DNA from: JAKVCB01 sp965243695
GTDB lineage: Bacteria; Planctomycetota; Planctomycetia; Pirellulales; Lacipirellulaceae
Assembly: GCA_965243695.1 (NCBI GenBank)
Contig: CBDEWC010000033.1
Span: 62,001-126,000, forward strand
Length of the DNA stretch: 64,000 bases
Reading direction: 5' to 3'
Made by a program: the position numbers and the translations under genes. The notes beneath the pieces are model-generated. The model worked only from the letters and a program-made list of their open reading frames with translations. It made no database searches and was not told the DNA's origin. This document shows positions 28,778-37,682 of the stretch, piece by piece (within the stretch, counting starts at the first letter, position 1; each line of letters begins with the position of its first letter).

Positions 28778-28808
28778 ACGTTCATCTCCTGTCATTCAGG
28801 GCCAAATC

Positions 28809-29012
28809 ATGCCCAAGCAAAAGACACACAAAGGTACCAAGAAGCGATTCCGCCTTACCGCGTCCGGTAAGGCCAAGCACCGATCTTCAGGGACCAGCCA
28901 CCTGGCGGCCCGCATGAGCCAAAAGCGGAAACGAAATCTGCGCGGGACAACCACAACGGCTGCCTCGAGCACCAAAACAATCGTCAAGGCCCTGGCTGGA
29001 AACAGTTATTGA
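28809..29012 (+). CDS. rpmI: 50S ribosomal protein L35
   Basis: This 67-residue, very basic protein of the large ribosomal subunit opens MPKQKTHKGTKKRFRLTASG, with GKAKHRSSGTSH and a KRKRNLRG block, all typical of L35. It lies between infC and rplT, the conserved bacterial order. Confidence 0.96.
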   Translation: MPKQKTHKGTKKRFRLTASGKAKHRSSGTSHLAARMSQKRKRNLRGTTTTAASSTKTIVKALAGNSY

Positions 29013-29150
29013 GGAGTGGGCCTTTAGAATCGGTGTAGAGAAACGAGATATTGAAGCAAACGAAGTCAAACTTGCCGGGCAGAAGATAAACGCTCTCCTG
29101 TTGTTCGAGAGGGCCTGGGCAAGAAACACCCGCAAGAAGGGTAGCAAAAG

Positions 29151-29507
29151 ATGCGTACCACTACAGGAGCTGCACGTAACAAAAAAAAGAACCGCCTTTT
29201 TAAGAAAGCAAAGGGCTATCGAGGCGGACGCAGCAAGCTGTTGCGAACCGTCAAAGAAACGCTAATCCGTAGTGAAGTGTATGCGTTTCGTGATCGTCGC
29301 GTTCGCAAGCGGGAGTTTCGCAAACTCTGGATCCTTCGTATCAACGCCGCCACGCGGGCACGAGGTCTCCGATACAGCGAGTTCATCTATGGTCTGAAAA
29401 AGGCAGGAATTGAAATTGATCGGAAGACGCTTTCGGAAATGGCGATTCACGATTCAGCGGCTTTCGATGCCGTGGTGGAGAAAGCCCGAGAGACCTTGGC
29501 GGCCTGA
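29151..29507 (+). CDS. rplT: 50S ribosomal protein L20
   Basis: This 118-residue large-subunit assembly protein binds 23S rRNA early and often represses its own operon. It shows the long basic N-terminal helix (KKKNRLFKKAKGYRGGRSKL) and the C-terminal RLNAA-like LRINAATRARGLRYSEFI, followed by LKKAGIEIDRKTLSEMA. AAGGG lies upstream of the start. The gene is 138 bp after rpmI and 92 bp before pheS. Confidence 0.97.
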   Translation: MRTTTGAARNKKKNRLFKKAKGYRGGRSKLLRTVKETLIRSEVYAFRDRRVRKREFRKLWILRINAATRARGLRYSEFIYGLKKAGIEIDRKTLSEMAIHDSAAFDAVVEKARETLAA

Positions 29508-29599
29508 ATCCTGCTTCTGCACGATAACCGTGAATCAAGCCGCCGCCTGGAGTCAGGTCTTCGGGTCCCCGGCTAATCTTGCTTGCCGAGGCAATGGTC

Positions 29600-31141
29600 A
29601 TGACCGACGAAATTGTGCTTAGCGAAGTCGTGGTTGCTATTTGGCAAACACTCGCCCAAGAAGGGCCTCTGGAAACCGCCACGCTGGTCGAACGCACAGG
29701 CGTCGATCAGGCTCAAATTGCCGCCACTGCCATCGAGGGTGCTGACAAAGGCTTTCTCAAGATTGTCGAAAGGCCCCGTCAGGAATTGGTTCCTACCGCA
29801 GATGCTGCCAAGCTCCTGGAGGCAGGTTTACCTGAACTGCAGGCCGCCCAACATCTGGCCCAAGCTGGCGGCGAATTGCCTCTCCCTGATTTTATTCAAT
29901 GGGCTAAAGAGAACAAAATTGCGCCTAACGAAGTCTTGAAGTGGGGGCCGATGCGGGGCTGGCTAAACCGTGTTAAAGCGGATCGTGGTGCATCTCTTGT
30001 TTTGACCGACCAAGGACGTGCTGGTCTTGAGGAGCCCGACGATGATCTGCAAGCACTTACCCTGGCAATTCGCAACCATTCAATTTTTCTGGATTCCCTA
30101 CCCGAGGGTGTCGACCCCGAACGTGTTGCCCAGCTGCTTGGTAAACGGAGTGAACTTGCCAAGCTCAAGAAACGAACAGAACGGATTCTCGAATTAACGA
30201 GCGCGGGGCACGACGCATTGGCTCGGGCACGAGTTGTGAAGGAGCGCAATTCGCTCACACCCGAAGACCTGGAAAGTGGTGCCTGGCGGGAGATCCAGCT
30301 GCGACCCTACGACGTCACCCTGGCAGCCAAGGATATCTATCCGGCCAAAGTTCACCCGCTCCGGAAAGTCATGGAGGAGACACGGCGGTCCTTTTTGGAA
30401 ATGGGGTTCACCGAGGTCGCTTCCCCGATGGTTGAGTCGGCCTTCTGGAATTTTGATGCCCTGTTTCAGCCCCAAGACCACCCGGCTCGCGACATGCAGG
30501 ATACGTTTTACATGTCGCATCCACAGGTCGCTGACTTGCCAAACCAGACCATTGTCGACCAGGTCAAGCGAGCCCATGAAGATGGGGGGGACACGGGATC
30601 CGAGGGATGGGGATACGACTGGAAGCCCGAGCGATCGCAGCAAGTTGTGCTCCGCACGCATACTACCGCGGCCACAATTCGTGCCTTGAGTCGAAATCCA
30701 AATCCTCCCGGCAAGTACTTCTGCGTCGGTTGGACATTTCGTAATGAAACAATTAGCTTCAAACACCTGCCTGTATTTCATCAAGTCGACGGCATCGTGA
30801 TCGATGAAGAGGCAAATCTGGCATCGTTGTTGGGTACGCTGCAGGAATTTTATTCAAAGATGGGGTTTGGTCGGGTGAAGTTCAAACCTGCTTTTTATCC
30901 CTATACGGAACCGAGTGTTGACGTTGTCGTTTATATGGAATCCCGCGGAAAATGGATCGAGATGGGCGGCGCTGGAATCTTTCGACCTGAGGTGACTCAG
31001 CCTCTAGGATGCCAGTATCCAGTGCTTGCCTGGGGTTTGGGAGTCGAACGGCTGGCAATGTTGCGGTGTGGTTTCGACGACATCCGCGAACTGTATCGGT
31101 CAAACCTCGACTCACTGGAGGGGGTAGCCCTATGCCGATAG
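29600..31141 (+). CDS. pheS: Phenylalanine--tRNA ligase alpha subunit, archaeal/eukaryotic type
   Basis: PheS forms the catalytic core of the (alpha-beta)2 enzyme. This protein has 513 residues against about 340 for bacterial PheS. The extra length is an N-terminal region of about 230 residues with winged-helix-like segments, as in archaeal and eukaryotic cytosolic alpha subunits. The core also follows that type: FYMSHPQ, VLRTHTTAATIRAL, FRNETISFKHLPVFHQVDG, FKPAFYPYTEPSVDV, and WIEMGGAGIFRPEV near the end. The start at 29600 has GAGG 8 nt upstream; ATG 29594 and TTG 29579 are alternatives. Its place after rplT is where bacterial pheS normally lies, which suggests replacement in place. Confidence 0.93.
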   Translation: MTDEIVLSEVVVAIWQTLAQEGPLETATLVERTGVDQAQIAATAIEGADKGFLKIVERPRQELVPTADAAKLLEAGLPELQAAQHLAQAGGELPLPDFIQWAKENKIAPNEVLKWGPMRGWLNRVKADRGASLVLTDQGRAGLEEPDDDLQALTLAIRNHSIFLDSLPEGVDPERVAQLLGKRSELAKLKKRTERILELTSAGHDALARARVVKERNSLTPEDLESGAWREIQLRPYDVTLAAKDIYPAKVHPLRKVMEETRRSFLEMGFTEVASPMVESAFWNFDALFQPQDHPARDMQDTFYMSHPQVADLPNQTIVDQVKRAHEDGGDTGSEGWGYDWKPERSQQVVLRTHTTAATIRALSRNPNPPGKYFCVGWTFRNETISFKHLPVFHQVDGIVIDEEANLASLLGTLQEFYSKMGFGRVKFKPAFYPYTEPSVDVVVYMESRGKWIEMGGAGIFRPEVTQPLGCQYPVLAWGLGVERLAMLRCGFDDIRELYRSNLDSLEGVALCR

Positions 31142-32934
31142 TAAATATCGACCTCGACTGGCTCAACCAACTCTTGGGGAAGGACTATCCGCCTGCAACG
31201 ATCCATGAAGCGCTTGACCAAATTGGATGCGACGTGGAAGAGGTGGCCGAGATCCAACGAAGTCGCTGTACCCACTGCCAGTCGCTGGTAGAACATCCGC
31301 TTGGCCAGGAGGAGGTTAAGGTTTGTAATTTTTGCGGTCATGAATCAGCAGCGCCTTTCCCTTGCTTCGGGACCCAACAGGTGTTGAGGCTTGATTTACT
31401 GGCCGACCGGCCTGACCTTTTTGACGCTGGTGGTTTGGCTCGCGCTCTGCGGGGAACCTTGGGCATTGAGCGTGGTCTGCCCCGTTACCAGGTGAAGTCT
31501 TCGGGCCAGGTAGTCCATGTCGATGCTTCAACCCAGGCTGCCGACAGCTATCGACCCTTCATCGCCTGCAGCATCATGAGCCTTCCCCCGGTCGACGAAA
31601 CGAGCCTCATTGCAATTATGAAGTTGCAGGAGAATTTACATTGGGGGGTAGGGCGCGACCGGAAGTTAGCCTCAATTGGTGTCTACGATTTAGACACCAT
31701 TCAGGGAGAGATCCACTACTCTACCATGGATCCAGAGAACGAACCTTTCATACCGCTGGGTATGCCGGGAAAAGAAATGACCGGCCGTCAAATCCTCAGC
31801 GATCATCCCAAGGGGGCTGCTTATGCCCACCTATTGAAGGAACATAGCCGATACCCGGTTCTGCTTGACAGTGCTGGCCAGGTATTATCGATGCCGCCAA
31901 TTATTAACAGCGATGAGACCCGGCTCAAAATGGGTACAAACCGGATCTTTATCGATGTAACCGGCGTCAGCCAGGCTGCTGTAACAAAAGCACTCGACAC
32001 ATTGGTCTGTTCACTTTTAGAGATTGGTGGCCAGGTGGAGACGGTCAAAATCGTTGATCCGAATGGCACCACCCGCGAAACTCCAAACCTTACGCCCGGT
32101 GAAGCCGAAGTTGATCTGCAAGGTGCCCGACGCTGGTTGGGGTTACCCTTGGACGAGGCAGCACTGACTGAATCACTCGAAAGAATGCGTTTTGATTCGG
32201 TGCCGATCGCTAATGAAACCGGAAGATTCAAAGTTTCTTACCCTCCCTACCGCACCGATATTCGTCACATGGTCGACTTGCTCGAGGATGTAGCAATCGG
32301 TTTCGGGTATGGCAACATTGAACCCAAGCTCGTCCGTTCGATGACCGTTGGCCAACCTCGCCCTGAAGAGCTCCTCAGTGAACAAGCGAGGCAAATCTTG
32401 TTGGGCCTGGGATTCACCGAGATTATGAACCTGCCCCTCTCGACCGAAGAACAGCAGTTTGAACGTTTGCGAATCTCAACTCCAGAACGGTATCCGCAAA
32501 TCTCCAACCCCAAGCTCAAAGATTACCGGGTGCTGCGAACCCACTTAATGGGAGGGTTATTGGAGGCTTTGCGCGAGAATCGCCGACGCCAGATGCCGCT
32601 TTGCTTGTTCGAAATGGATAATGTGACAAAATTGGAAGAGGCAGCCGAGACCGGTACGGCAGACGAGCGCCGCCTGGCCTTTGTCGAAATCGGCCGCGAT
32701 ACAGGTTACGCGGCAGCCCGTAGCGTACTCGATGCCCTATTGCGAGAACTGGGATTTAAGGCCTGCTACACCGCGATCGAGCATCCCACCTTCGTGCCGG
32801 GCCGCGTTGCCTCATTCAAAACCGACGGCGAAATTGTCGGTATTCTTGGCGAAATTCATCCGGAAGTGCTTACCAATTTCAATCTCAACTACCCTGCTGC
32901 TCTTGTCGAACTGACCTTACATCACATCTCGTGA
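31132..32934 (+). CDS. pheT: Phenylalanine--tRNA ligase beta subunit, archaeal/eukaryotic type
   Basis: This is the beta subunit with the editing (B3/B4) and catalytic-like domains. The ATG at 31132 has GGAGGGGG upstream and overlaps pheS by 10 nt. The 600-residue product is much shorter than bacterial PheT (about 800) and lacks the N-terminal EMAP/tRNA-binding domain and the C-terminal RNA-binding domain. It opens MPIVNIDLDWLNQLLGKDY as archaeal forms do. Between IGCDVEEV and LRLDLLADRPDLFDAGGLA lies an insertion with Cys46, Cys49, Cys65 and Cys68 (CTHC and CNFC), a zinc-ribbon pattern. Later blocks such as YPPYRTDIRHMVDLLEDVAI fit the family. Confidence 0.93.
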   Translation: MPIVNIDLDWLNQLLGKDYPPATIHEALDQIGCDVEEVAEIQRSRCTHCQSLVEHPLGQEEVKVCNFCGHESAAPFPCFGTQQVLRLDLLADRPDLFDAGGLARALRGTLGIERGLPRYQVKSSGQVVHVDASTQAADSYRPFIACSIMSLPPVDETSLIAIMKLQENLHWGVGRDRKLASIGVYDLDTIQGEIHYSTMDPENEPFIPLGMPGKEMTGRQILSDHPKGAAYAHLLKEHSRYPVLLDSAGQVLSMPPIINSDETRLKMGTNRIFIDVTGVSQAAVTKALDTLVCSLLEIGGQVETVKIVDPNGTTRETPNLTPGEAEVDLQGARRWLGLPLDEAALTESLERMRFDSVPIANETGRFKVSYPPYRTDIRHMVDLLEDVAIGFGYGNIEPKLVRSMTVGQPRPEELLSEQARQILLGLGFTEIMNLPLSTEEQQFERLRISTPERYPQISNPKLKDYRVLRTHLMGGLLEALRENRRRQMPLCLFEMDNVTKLEEAAETGTADERRLAFVEIGRDTGYAAARSVLDALLRELGFKACYTAIEHPTFVPGRVASFKTDGEIVGILGEIHPEVLTNFNLNYPAALVELTLHHIS

Positions 32935-32999
32935 TCGAATTTCCGATAGCAGGCGGATATTCTTTTAAGCATCCAGATTGACCACCACGTTAAATCTTT

Positions 33000-33052
33000 C
33001 TCTCGCTCTGCGCGAGACTAGAGCCCGACTGAAATATCAGCCAGGCTCTAGT
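33000..33052 (+). terminator. Possible terminator after pheT
   Basis: TCTCGC...GCGAGA forms a small hairpin ending at 33017. It is followed by ACTAGAGCC (33017-33025) and GGCTCTAGT (33044-33052), a perfect 9-bp inverted repeat with an 18-nt loop. The pair lies between convergent pheT and the TPR gene. No clear T-run follows, so this is weak. Confidence 0.35.
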
Positions 33053-33110
33053 ACTTCCCCCCCGAATTGTCTCTTTAACAGATCAGCTGTCGACAAATTG
33101 TCGCATTCTG

Positions 33111-35396
33111 TTACTCCGTATAGTTAGCTGGTTGAATCGCGGTGATTGGACTGGTTCGAAACGGCTGAAAACTTCTGTACAGTTCCAAACGTATCTCATA
33201 GGTTGCCCGCTGCTGCTCCGTTGAGATTTCAACGGCCTGTTCCAGACTAGCAATGGCTGAAGGAAAATCACCCGCGTTGGCTTGAGCAGCCGCCAACGTG
33301 TCTAAACTGATCGGAGTCTGCGAATTGCTTAAACGGATAGCCTGCTGGGCCTGCTCCAATGCCATATTTGAATTTCGAATAGCATCATCGGGGCAGGTGG
33401 CTAGCAGCCATGCCGAACTCCGATATGCATGTGCCAATTGATCATCAATTTCGATCGCCCGCTTGTACTCATTGGCCGCCTCAGTATAGCGTCCGATATC
33501 TGCCAGTAGATCTGCCCGACTTGTAATCACATGACCATCGTTGGCCAAGAGTTGCGCCGCCGCATCAAAGTGGTAGAGTGCTTCCTCTAACCTTCCAAGC
33601 ATGTGGCAGACACGGCCTCGGCCTTGATGTGCTACACCCAACTCGGGATCGAATTCAATCGCGCGGCGATAGTCCTGCATTGCCGACTGCAGATCACCTG
33701 CCTGCACAAATAAAGCAGCACGGTTGGAATACGCCTTTGCAAACCGCGGATTCAGTTCCGTGCACCGCATGAAATCGTTGAAAGCCTGCTCGAATTCGCC
33801 CGCCTGTGCCCGCAAAACTCCCCGGTTGTGGAAAGCTCGCCACAAGTTGGGATCAAGCCGTAAGGCGTCTTCAAAGTCAAGTAAGGCTTGTTGACTGGCA
33901 CCAGCATCGGCCTTCACTTGCCCTCGGCGGTTGAGTCCCCAGGCAGCCATTTTCTTGACGTATTCAGCTCTTTCGCCCTTGGATTCGATGGCCAGAGCAT
34001 GGCGACATGATTCGACGACCTCTGTGTAATCCGTTTCGGTTGTTGCCGTTTGTGCCTTGCCGTGGATTTCCATAATCAAGGCCACCACCCGCTCTTGGGC
34101 AGGGGTAGTTGCCCTGCTAATTGTTTTCTCTGGCGCCCGCTCCAAAGACTGGTCACGTTTGGTGGGAAGTGAAATAACCTTGGAATGTCTTTTCGAAACC
34201 GGTCGGCTGGAAGTTGTTGTCGCCAGCGACGGATTTGGTGCAACCGCTGGTCGAAGCTTGCGGGACTGCTGAACTTTAGAAGGGTATTGAAGTTGTGGTG
34301 TGGAATGGCGTGGATCCTTTTTCCGGACGTTCTTCGGTTGTGAAGTGATTGCGCTCGGTGGCTGACTGCTGGTCAACCGGGAAACTTGCTGGGGACTTGG
34401 TGGCAAGCTGGACTGGCCTGCTGTCGTCGGACGTTGACGCCGCTTGAAGAGTCCGCCCAAGGCGTCAAAATCTGGCGACTTGGAATTTCGTTTGCTTGTC
34501 GCCGGCATAGGCCTTGCTTGAGAAGGATCGTTCGGTATCTGCAAATCGGCAACTTGTTTTGAGTAGGGATTCGCTGACAAAGCAGGCTGCTCTGCGGTTG
34601 CCAGAGGTTGACGCCGTTTGAAGAATCCACCCGCAGCGCTGGGCTTCGATACCTTAGCAGTCTGTTCGCTTGCCTTGGGTTGAGGTCGTGCTTGGGAAGG
34701 ACCATTGGGTGTCGTAAGCTCTGCATTGTGAATCGCAGAAATTTTCTCTGGTGATCTCGAAAACTCCGGTTGTGCTCGTTGTCTTGAACGATTGTTGTAA
34801 TCAGCTGGCACAACCTTCGAATCTCGCACTGGTGGCACTTTAGATCGCGGGCCGGTTTGCCCCAACCGGCCAGCCATTGCAGCTAAAATACCTGTGGGTT
34901 GTTTGTCGCTTCGGGGACTTGCCTTGGCGCGCTTGCCACTTAGCAAAGGAAAATTGAACTTCGATCTCAGCTCTTCCATGGATCCCAACAACGACCCTTG
35001 CCTGCGGTCGGTCAAGTTCAGAATCTGTTCGGTTGGCCCGCTGTAGCGACTCTTATTTTCGTGCAAGACACCTCGTACCCTGGTCTCAGCTGCCGATTGC
35101 TGCTTGACAGACGGTTGCTGCTTGGCTGACGGTTGCTGCTTGGCTGACGGTTGCTGCTTGGCTGACGGTTCATCGCTTATGATCACAAACCCACTGTCAC
35201 CCGTCCAAGTGTCATTTGCTGGTTTTGCCACTTTCGGTTGGTCAAGCTTTTTGCTCGCAGCACCGATGACGCGTTTGCTAGCAAATTCGATCTCTGGAGA
35301 TTGCCCCCGGACAGTGCCTGTTAGAATCGCAAAGAACACGTTTGCGACAAGAGCTCCGCGGAGAAAAACCGTGTGAGAATGTAATTCGAGCGTCAT
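33111..35396 (-). CDS. Exported TPR-repeat protein with a long disordered N-terminal half
   Basis: The start at 35396 (MTLELHSHTVFLRGALVANV) gives a signal peptide and 761 residues. An upstream frame extension lacks one. Residues about 40-460 are disordered and rich in Gln, Pro, Lys and Ser. They include a KQQPSA tandem repeat and two copies of a roughly 50-residue module ending GGFFKRRQ / GGLFKRRQ, each with PSQARP before it. The C-terminal 280 residues hold about six tetratricopeptide repeats (AFHNRGVLRAQAGEFEQAFN, AYSNRAALFVQAGDLQSAMQ, AHQGRGRVCHMLGRLEEALY), a protein-interaction scaffold. The partners are unknown. Confidence 0.82.
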   Translation of the reverse strand: MTLELHSHTVFLRGALVANVFFAILTGTVRGQSPEIEFASKRVIGAASKKLDQPKVAKPANDTWTGDSGFVIISDEPSAKQQPSAKQQPSAKQQPSVKQQSAAETRVRGVLHENKSRYSGPTEQILNLTDRRQGSLLGSMEELRSKFNFPLLSGKRAKASPRSDKQPTGILAAMAGRLGQTGPRSKVPPVRDSKVVPADYNNRSRQRAQPEFSRSPEKISAIHNAELTTPNGPSQARPQPKASEQTAKVSKPSAAGGFFKRRQPLATAEQPALSANPYSKQVADLQIPNDPSQARPMPATSKRNSKSPDFDALGGLFKRRQRPTTAGQSSLPPSPQQVSRLTSSQPPSAITSQPKNVRKKDPRHSTPQLQYPSKVQQSRKLRPAVAPNPSLATTTSSRPVSKRHSKVISLPTKRDQSLERAPEKTISRATTPAQERVVALIMEIHGKAQTATTETDYTEVVESCRHALAIESKGERAEYVKKMAAWGLNRRGQVKADAGASQQALLDFEDALRLDPNLWRAFHNRGVLRAQAGEFEQAFNDFMRCTELNPRFAKAYSNRAALFVQAGDLQSAMQDYRRAIEFDPELGVAHQGRGRVCHMLGRLEEALYHFDAAAQLLANDGHVITSRADLLADIGRYTEAANEYKRAIEIDDQLAHAYRSSAWLLATCPDDAIRNSNMALEQAQQAIRLSNSQTPISLDTLAAAQANAGDFPSAIASLEQAVEISTEQQRATYEIRLELYRSFQPFRTSPITAIQPANYTE
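35097..35168 (-). repeat. Four tandem copies of an 18-bp coding repeat
   Basis: TTGCTGCTTGGCTGACGG is repeated at 35115-35168 (three exact copies). A diverged copy lies at 35097-35114. On the minus strand it encodes the KQQPSA/KQQPSV repeats in the disordered part of the TPR protein. Confidence 0.9.
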
Positions 35397-35842
35397 AGTT
35401 CTACCTGAATGATTTGTGGCGTCTAAAGGGTCAAGGGGACCAGGTTTGAACTTCGACTTGGTTCCGCCTGCACTCCAGCCCAGGGGGCTAGCAACTGAAG
35501 GCGGCACCGACATCTGCCGTTGAGATGCCGCAGTCTGGTTGCATTTTCGACTATCGACCAATCGGTGCCGTTGTCCTAACTGAAAACATACGAACAATCG
35601 ATAAAACCGGGAAAGTTTTCCCAGCTTAACCCTTTGGTGGTCGGCGGTGGACGAAAAGGCCAATCAAGATCGACAGCTCATGATTGATTTGTCACTGCTA
35701 CTGCGAGACTGCTTGCACTCCCCCGGGAAGGCAACCTCCAAAAAACTGGGCCTGTTTGCCGAGTGCGAGACGGTGCTAGAGAGCCAGCAGAAGTTTACAC
35801 GGTGCAATCATGAAGGGTCGTTGGCCCGACAGCCAGCCTAAC
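35397..35842. other. Intergenic region upstream of the TPR gene
   Basis: About 445 bp. The reading frame of the TPR protein stays open upstream to 35663 but has no signal peptide or recognisable domain there, so I treat it as untranslated. No other gene, RNA or strong repeat was seen. Confidence 0.4.
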
Positions 35843-37258
35843 TCAGGCGCGTGGTTCTGTCATGCGACGGGGATCGAGGGCAATCTCAAGTTCTGCTTCT
35901 GGTAGCACCTGCTGCTCGCGACACAATTCTCGAATTGTTTTTCCCGACTTGAAGGCATCCTTGGCCAGTGCGGTTGCCCGATCATAACCAATGGCCGGGG
36001 CGAGGGATGTAACCATCATCAGTGATTGATCAATCAGCTCGCGGCAACGGGCTTCATTGACCTCCAGGCCGATAAGTAATTTTTCTCTGAAGACGTTAGC
36101 AACGTTTGTTAACAACCTCACCGACTCGAGGAAGGCATCAATCATAACTGGCATTGCAACATTCAGCTCGAATATTGATCCAACACCGCCTAGTCCAGCA
36201 GTCGTCACTACGGAATCATTGCCAAGGACTCGACAAGTGACCTGGATTACCGATTCGCAGATTACAGGATTTACTTTACCAGGCATGATTGAAGAGCCTG
36301 GCTGAATAGTCGGCAGGTTGAGTTCGGCGATACCACAACGGGGTCCTGAACCAAGATGTCGAATGTCGTTGGCAATCTTTGACAATGCCACGGCTATCGT
36401 TTTCAACTCCCCGTGCGCTTCTACGAATGTGTCTTTGGCGGCTTGCGCTTCGGGATGATTGGCAGCTTCACAAAACTTGTTGCCCAGTTGGTCACTCAGG
36501 ATTTTGCAAACGCGACGCGCAAACTCTGGATGTGTGTTGATTCCAGTACCGACTGCGGTCCCGCCAATAGGCATGTTTTCCTCCACTCGCTTCAATGCCC
36601 GCTCAGCCCGCACCTTGGACAGCCTGGCTTGTGCAGCGTAACCCGAAAACACCTGGCCAACCCGGATCGGCGTTGCATCCATCAAATGCGTACGGCCAAT
36701 CTTAACCAGTTCGTCCCACTCACGCGATTTCCTGTCAAGTTCCTCTGCTAACCGGTCAAGTGCGGGAATCAAGCCGTTACCAATCGTCAAAGCTGCGGCG
36801 ATGTGCATTGCTGTGGGAAATGTATCGTTGGAAGATTGCCCCATGTTGACGTGGTCATTCGGGTGAACCGCCCCCTGTTCTCCCTTTGCTCCACAACCAA
36901 AGCCAAGCTCCACATTTGCAAGATTTGCAATCACTTCATTGGCATTCATGTTGGTTGACGTCCCAGAGCCAGTCTGGAACACGTCAACTGGAAAATGGGA
37001 ATCGTGCTTTCCTTGGGCGACCTCGTCTGCCGCTGCGAGAATGGCTTTGACAATTTTGGTATCGAGTTTCCCTAACTCTTGGTTGGCTTGGGCACAGGCC
37101 CCTTTGAGGTATCCAAATCCATGAATCACCTCTGGGGGGACCGGTCGCTTGGCGATGGGGAAGTTTTCGACTGCTCGCGCCGTCGATGCCCCATACAACG
37201 CATCGGCTGGCACCTGCATGTCACCCATGGTGTCGCGTTCATTCCGGAATTCGCTCAT
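35843..37258 (-). CDS. fumC: Class II fumarate hydratase
   Basis: This enzyme interconverts fumarate and malate in the TCA cycle, without iron-sulfur cluster. With the start at 37258 (MSEFRNERDTMGDMQVPADA) it has 471 residues, as usual for FumC. Motifs of the aspartase/fumarase superfamily are all present: QTGSGTSTNMNANEVIANLA, HPNDHVNMGQSSNDTFPTAM, GRTHLMDATPIRVGQ, and the signature loop PGSSIMPGKVNPVICES. The methionine five residues earlier at 37273 is a possible start. Confidence 0.96.
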   Translation of the reverse strand: MSEFRNERDTMGDMQVPADALYGASTARAVENFPIAKRPVPPEVIHGFGYLKGACAQANQELGKLDTKIVKAILAAADEVAQGKHDSHFPVDVFQTGSGTSTNMNANEVIANLANVELGFGCGAKGEQGAVHPNDHVNMGQSSNDTFPTAMHIAAALTIGNGLIPALDRLAEELDRKSREWDELVKIGRTHLMDATPIRVGQVFSGYAAQARLSKVRAERALKRVEENMPIGGTAVGTGINTHPEFARRVCKILSDQLGNKFCEAANHPEAQAAKDTFVEAHGELKTIAVALSKIANDIRHLGSGPRCGIAELNLPTIQPGSSIMPGKVNPVICESVIQVTCRVLGNDSVVTTAGLGGVGSIFELNVAMPVMIDAFLESVRLLTNVANVFREKLLIGLEVNEARCRELIDQSLMMVTSLAPAIGYDRATALAKDAFKSGKTIRELCREQQVLPEAELEIALDPRRMTEPRA

Positions 37259-37682
37259 TTGTACAAACCTCACTCTCCTTGCTGGCAGAACCTGGCAGCA
37301 GGCAGATAATCGTGGCTACGGGCTAGTGACTGGCACCGAAATGCTGATTGATTTTGAACAATCAACGATAGCGTTTCTCGCCGTGGCCGTTAAGATAGCT
37401 CACAGGCAAATTCTCGTCGCTTGCGGCGATGGGACTGCCGGAAATTGCGATTGCTGAAATGAGCCATCTAGAGGCTAATTCGGGGGAGGGAAGCAGACGA
37501 TTCATCGTTCCGGGCAATCGAACTCACGAGTTGTTTGGCGGTTTGCGGAGAATAAGACCGGTTCTCCCGGGTACTGAAGAGAGCCACCAAAGTCCAGCCG
37601 ACCTTCCCCTAGCCTTCAAAATTGCTTGAAATCAAACTGCCATTGAGCGAACACCTGTTACGGTAGACCGCGGAGAGAGGCA
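37259..37682. other. Intergenic region between divergent fumC and trpC
   Basis: About 424 bp with no credible gene. It should contain both promoters. No repeats or strong hairpins were noticed. A CGGAGAGAGG stretch just before trpC is its ribosome binding site. Confidence 0.4.
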
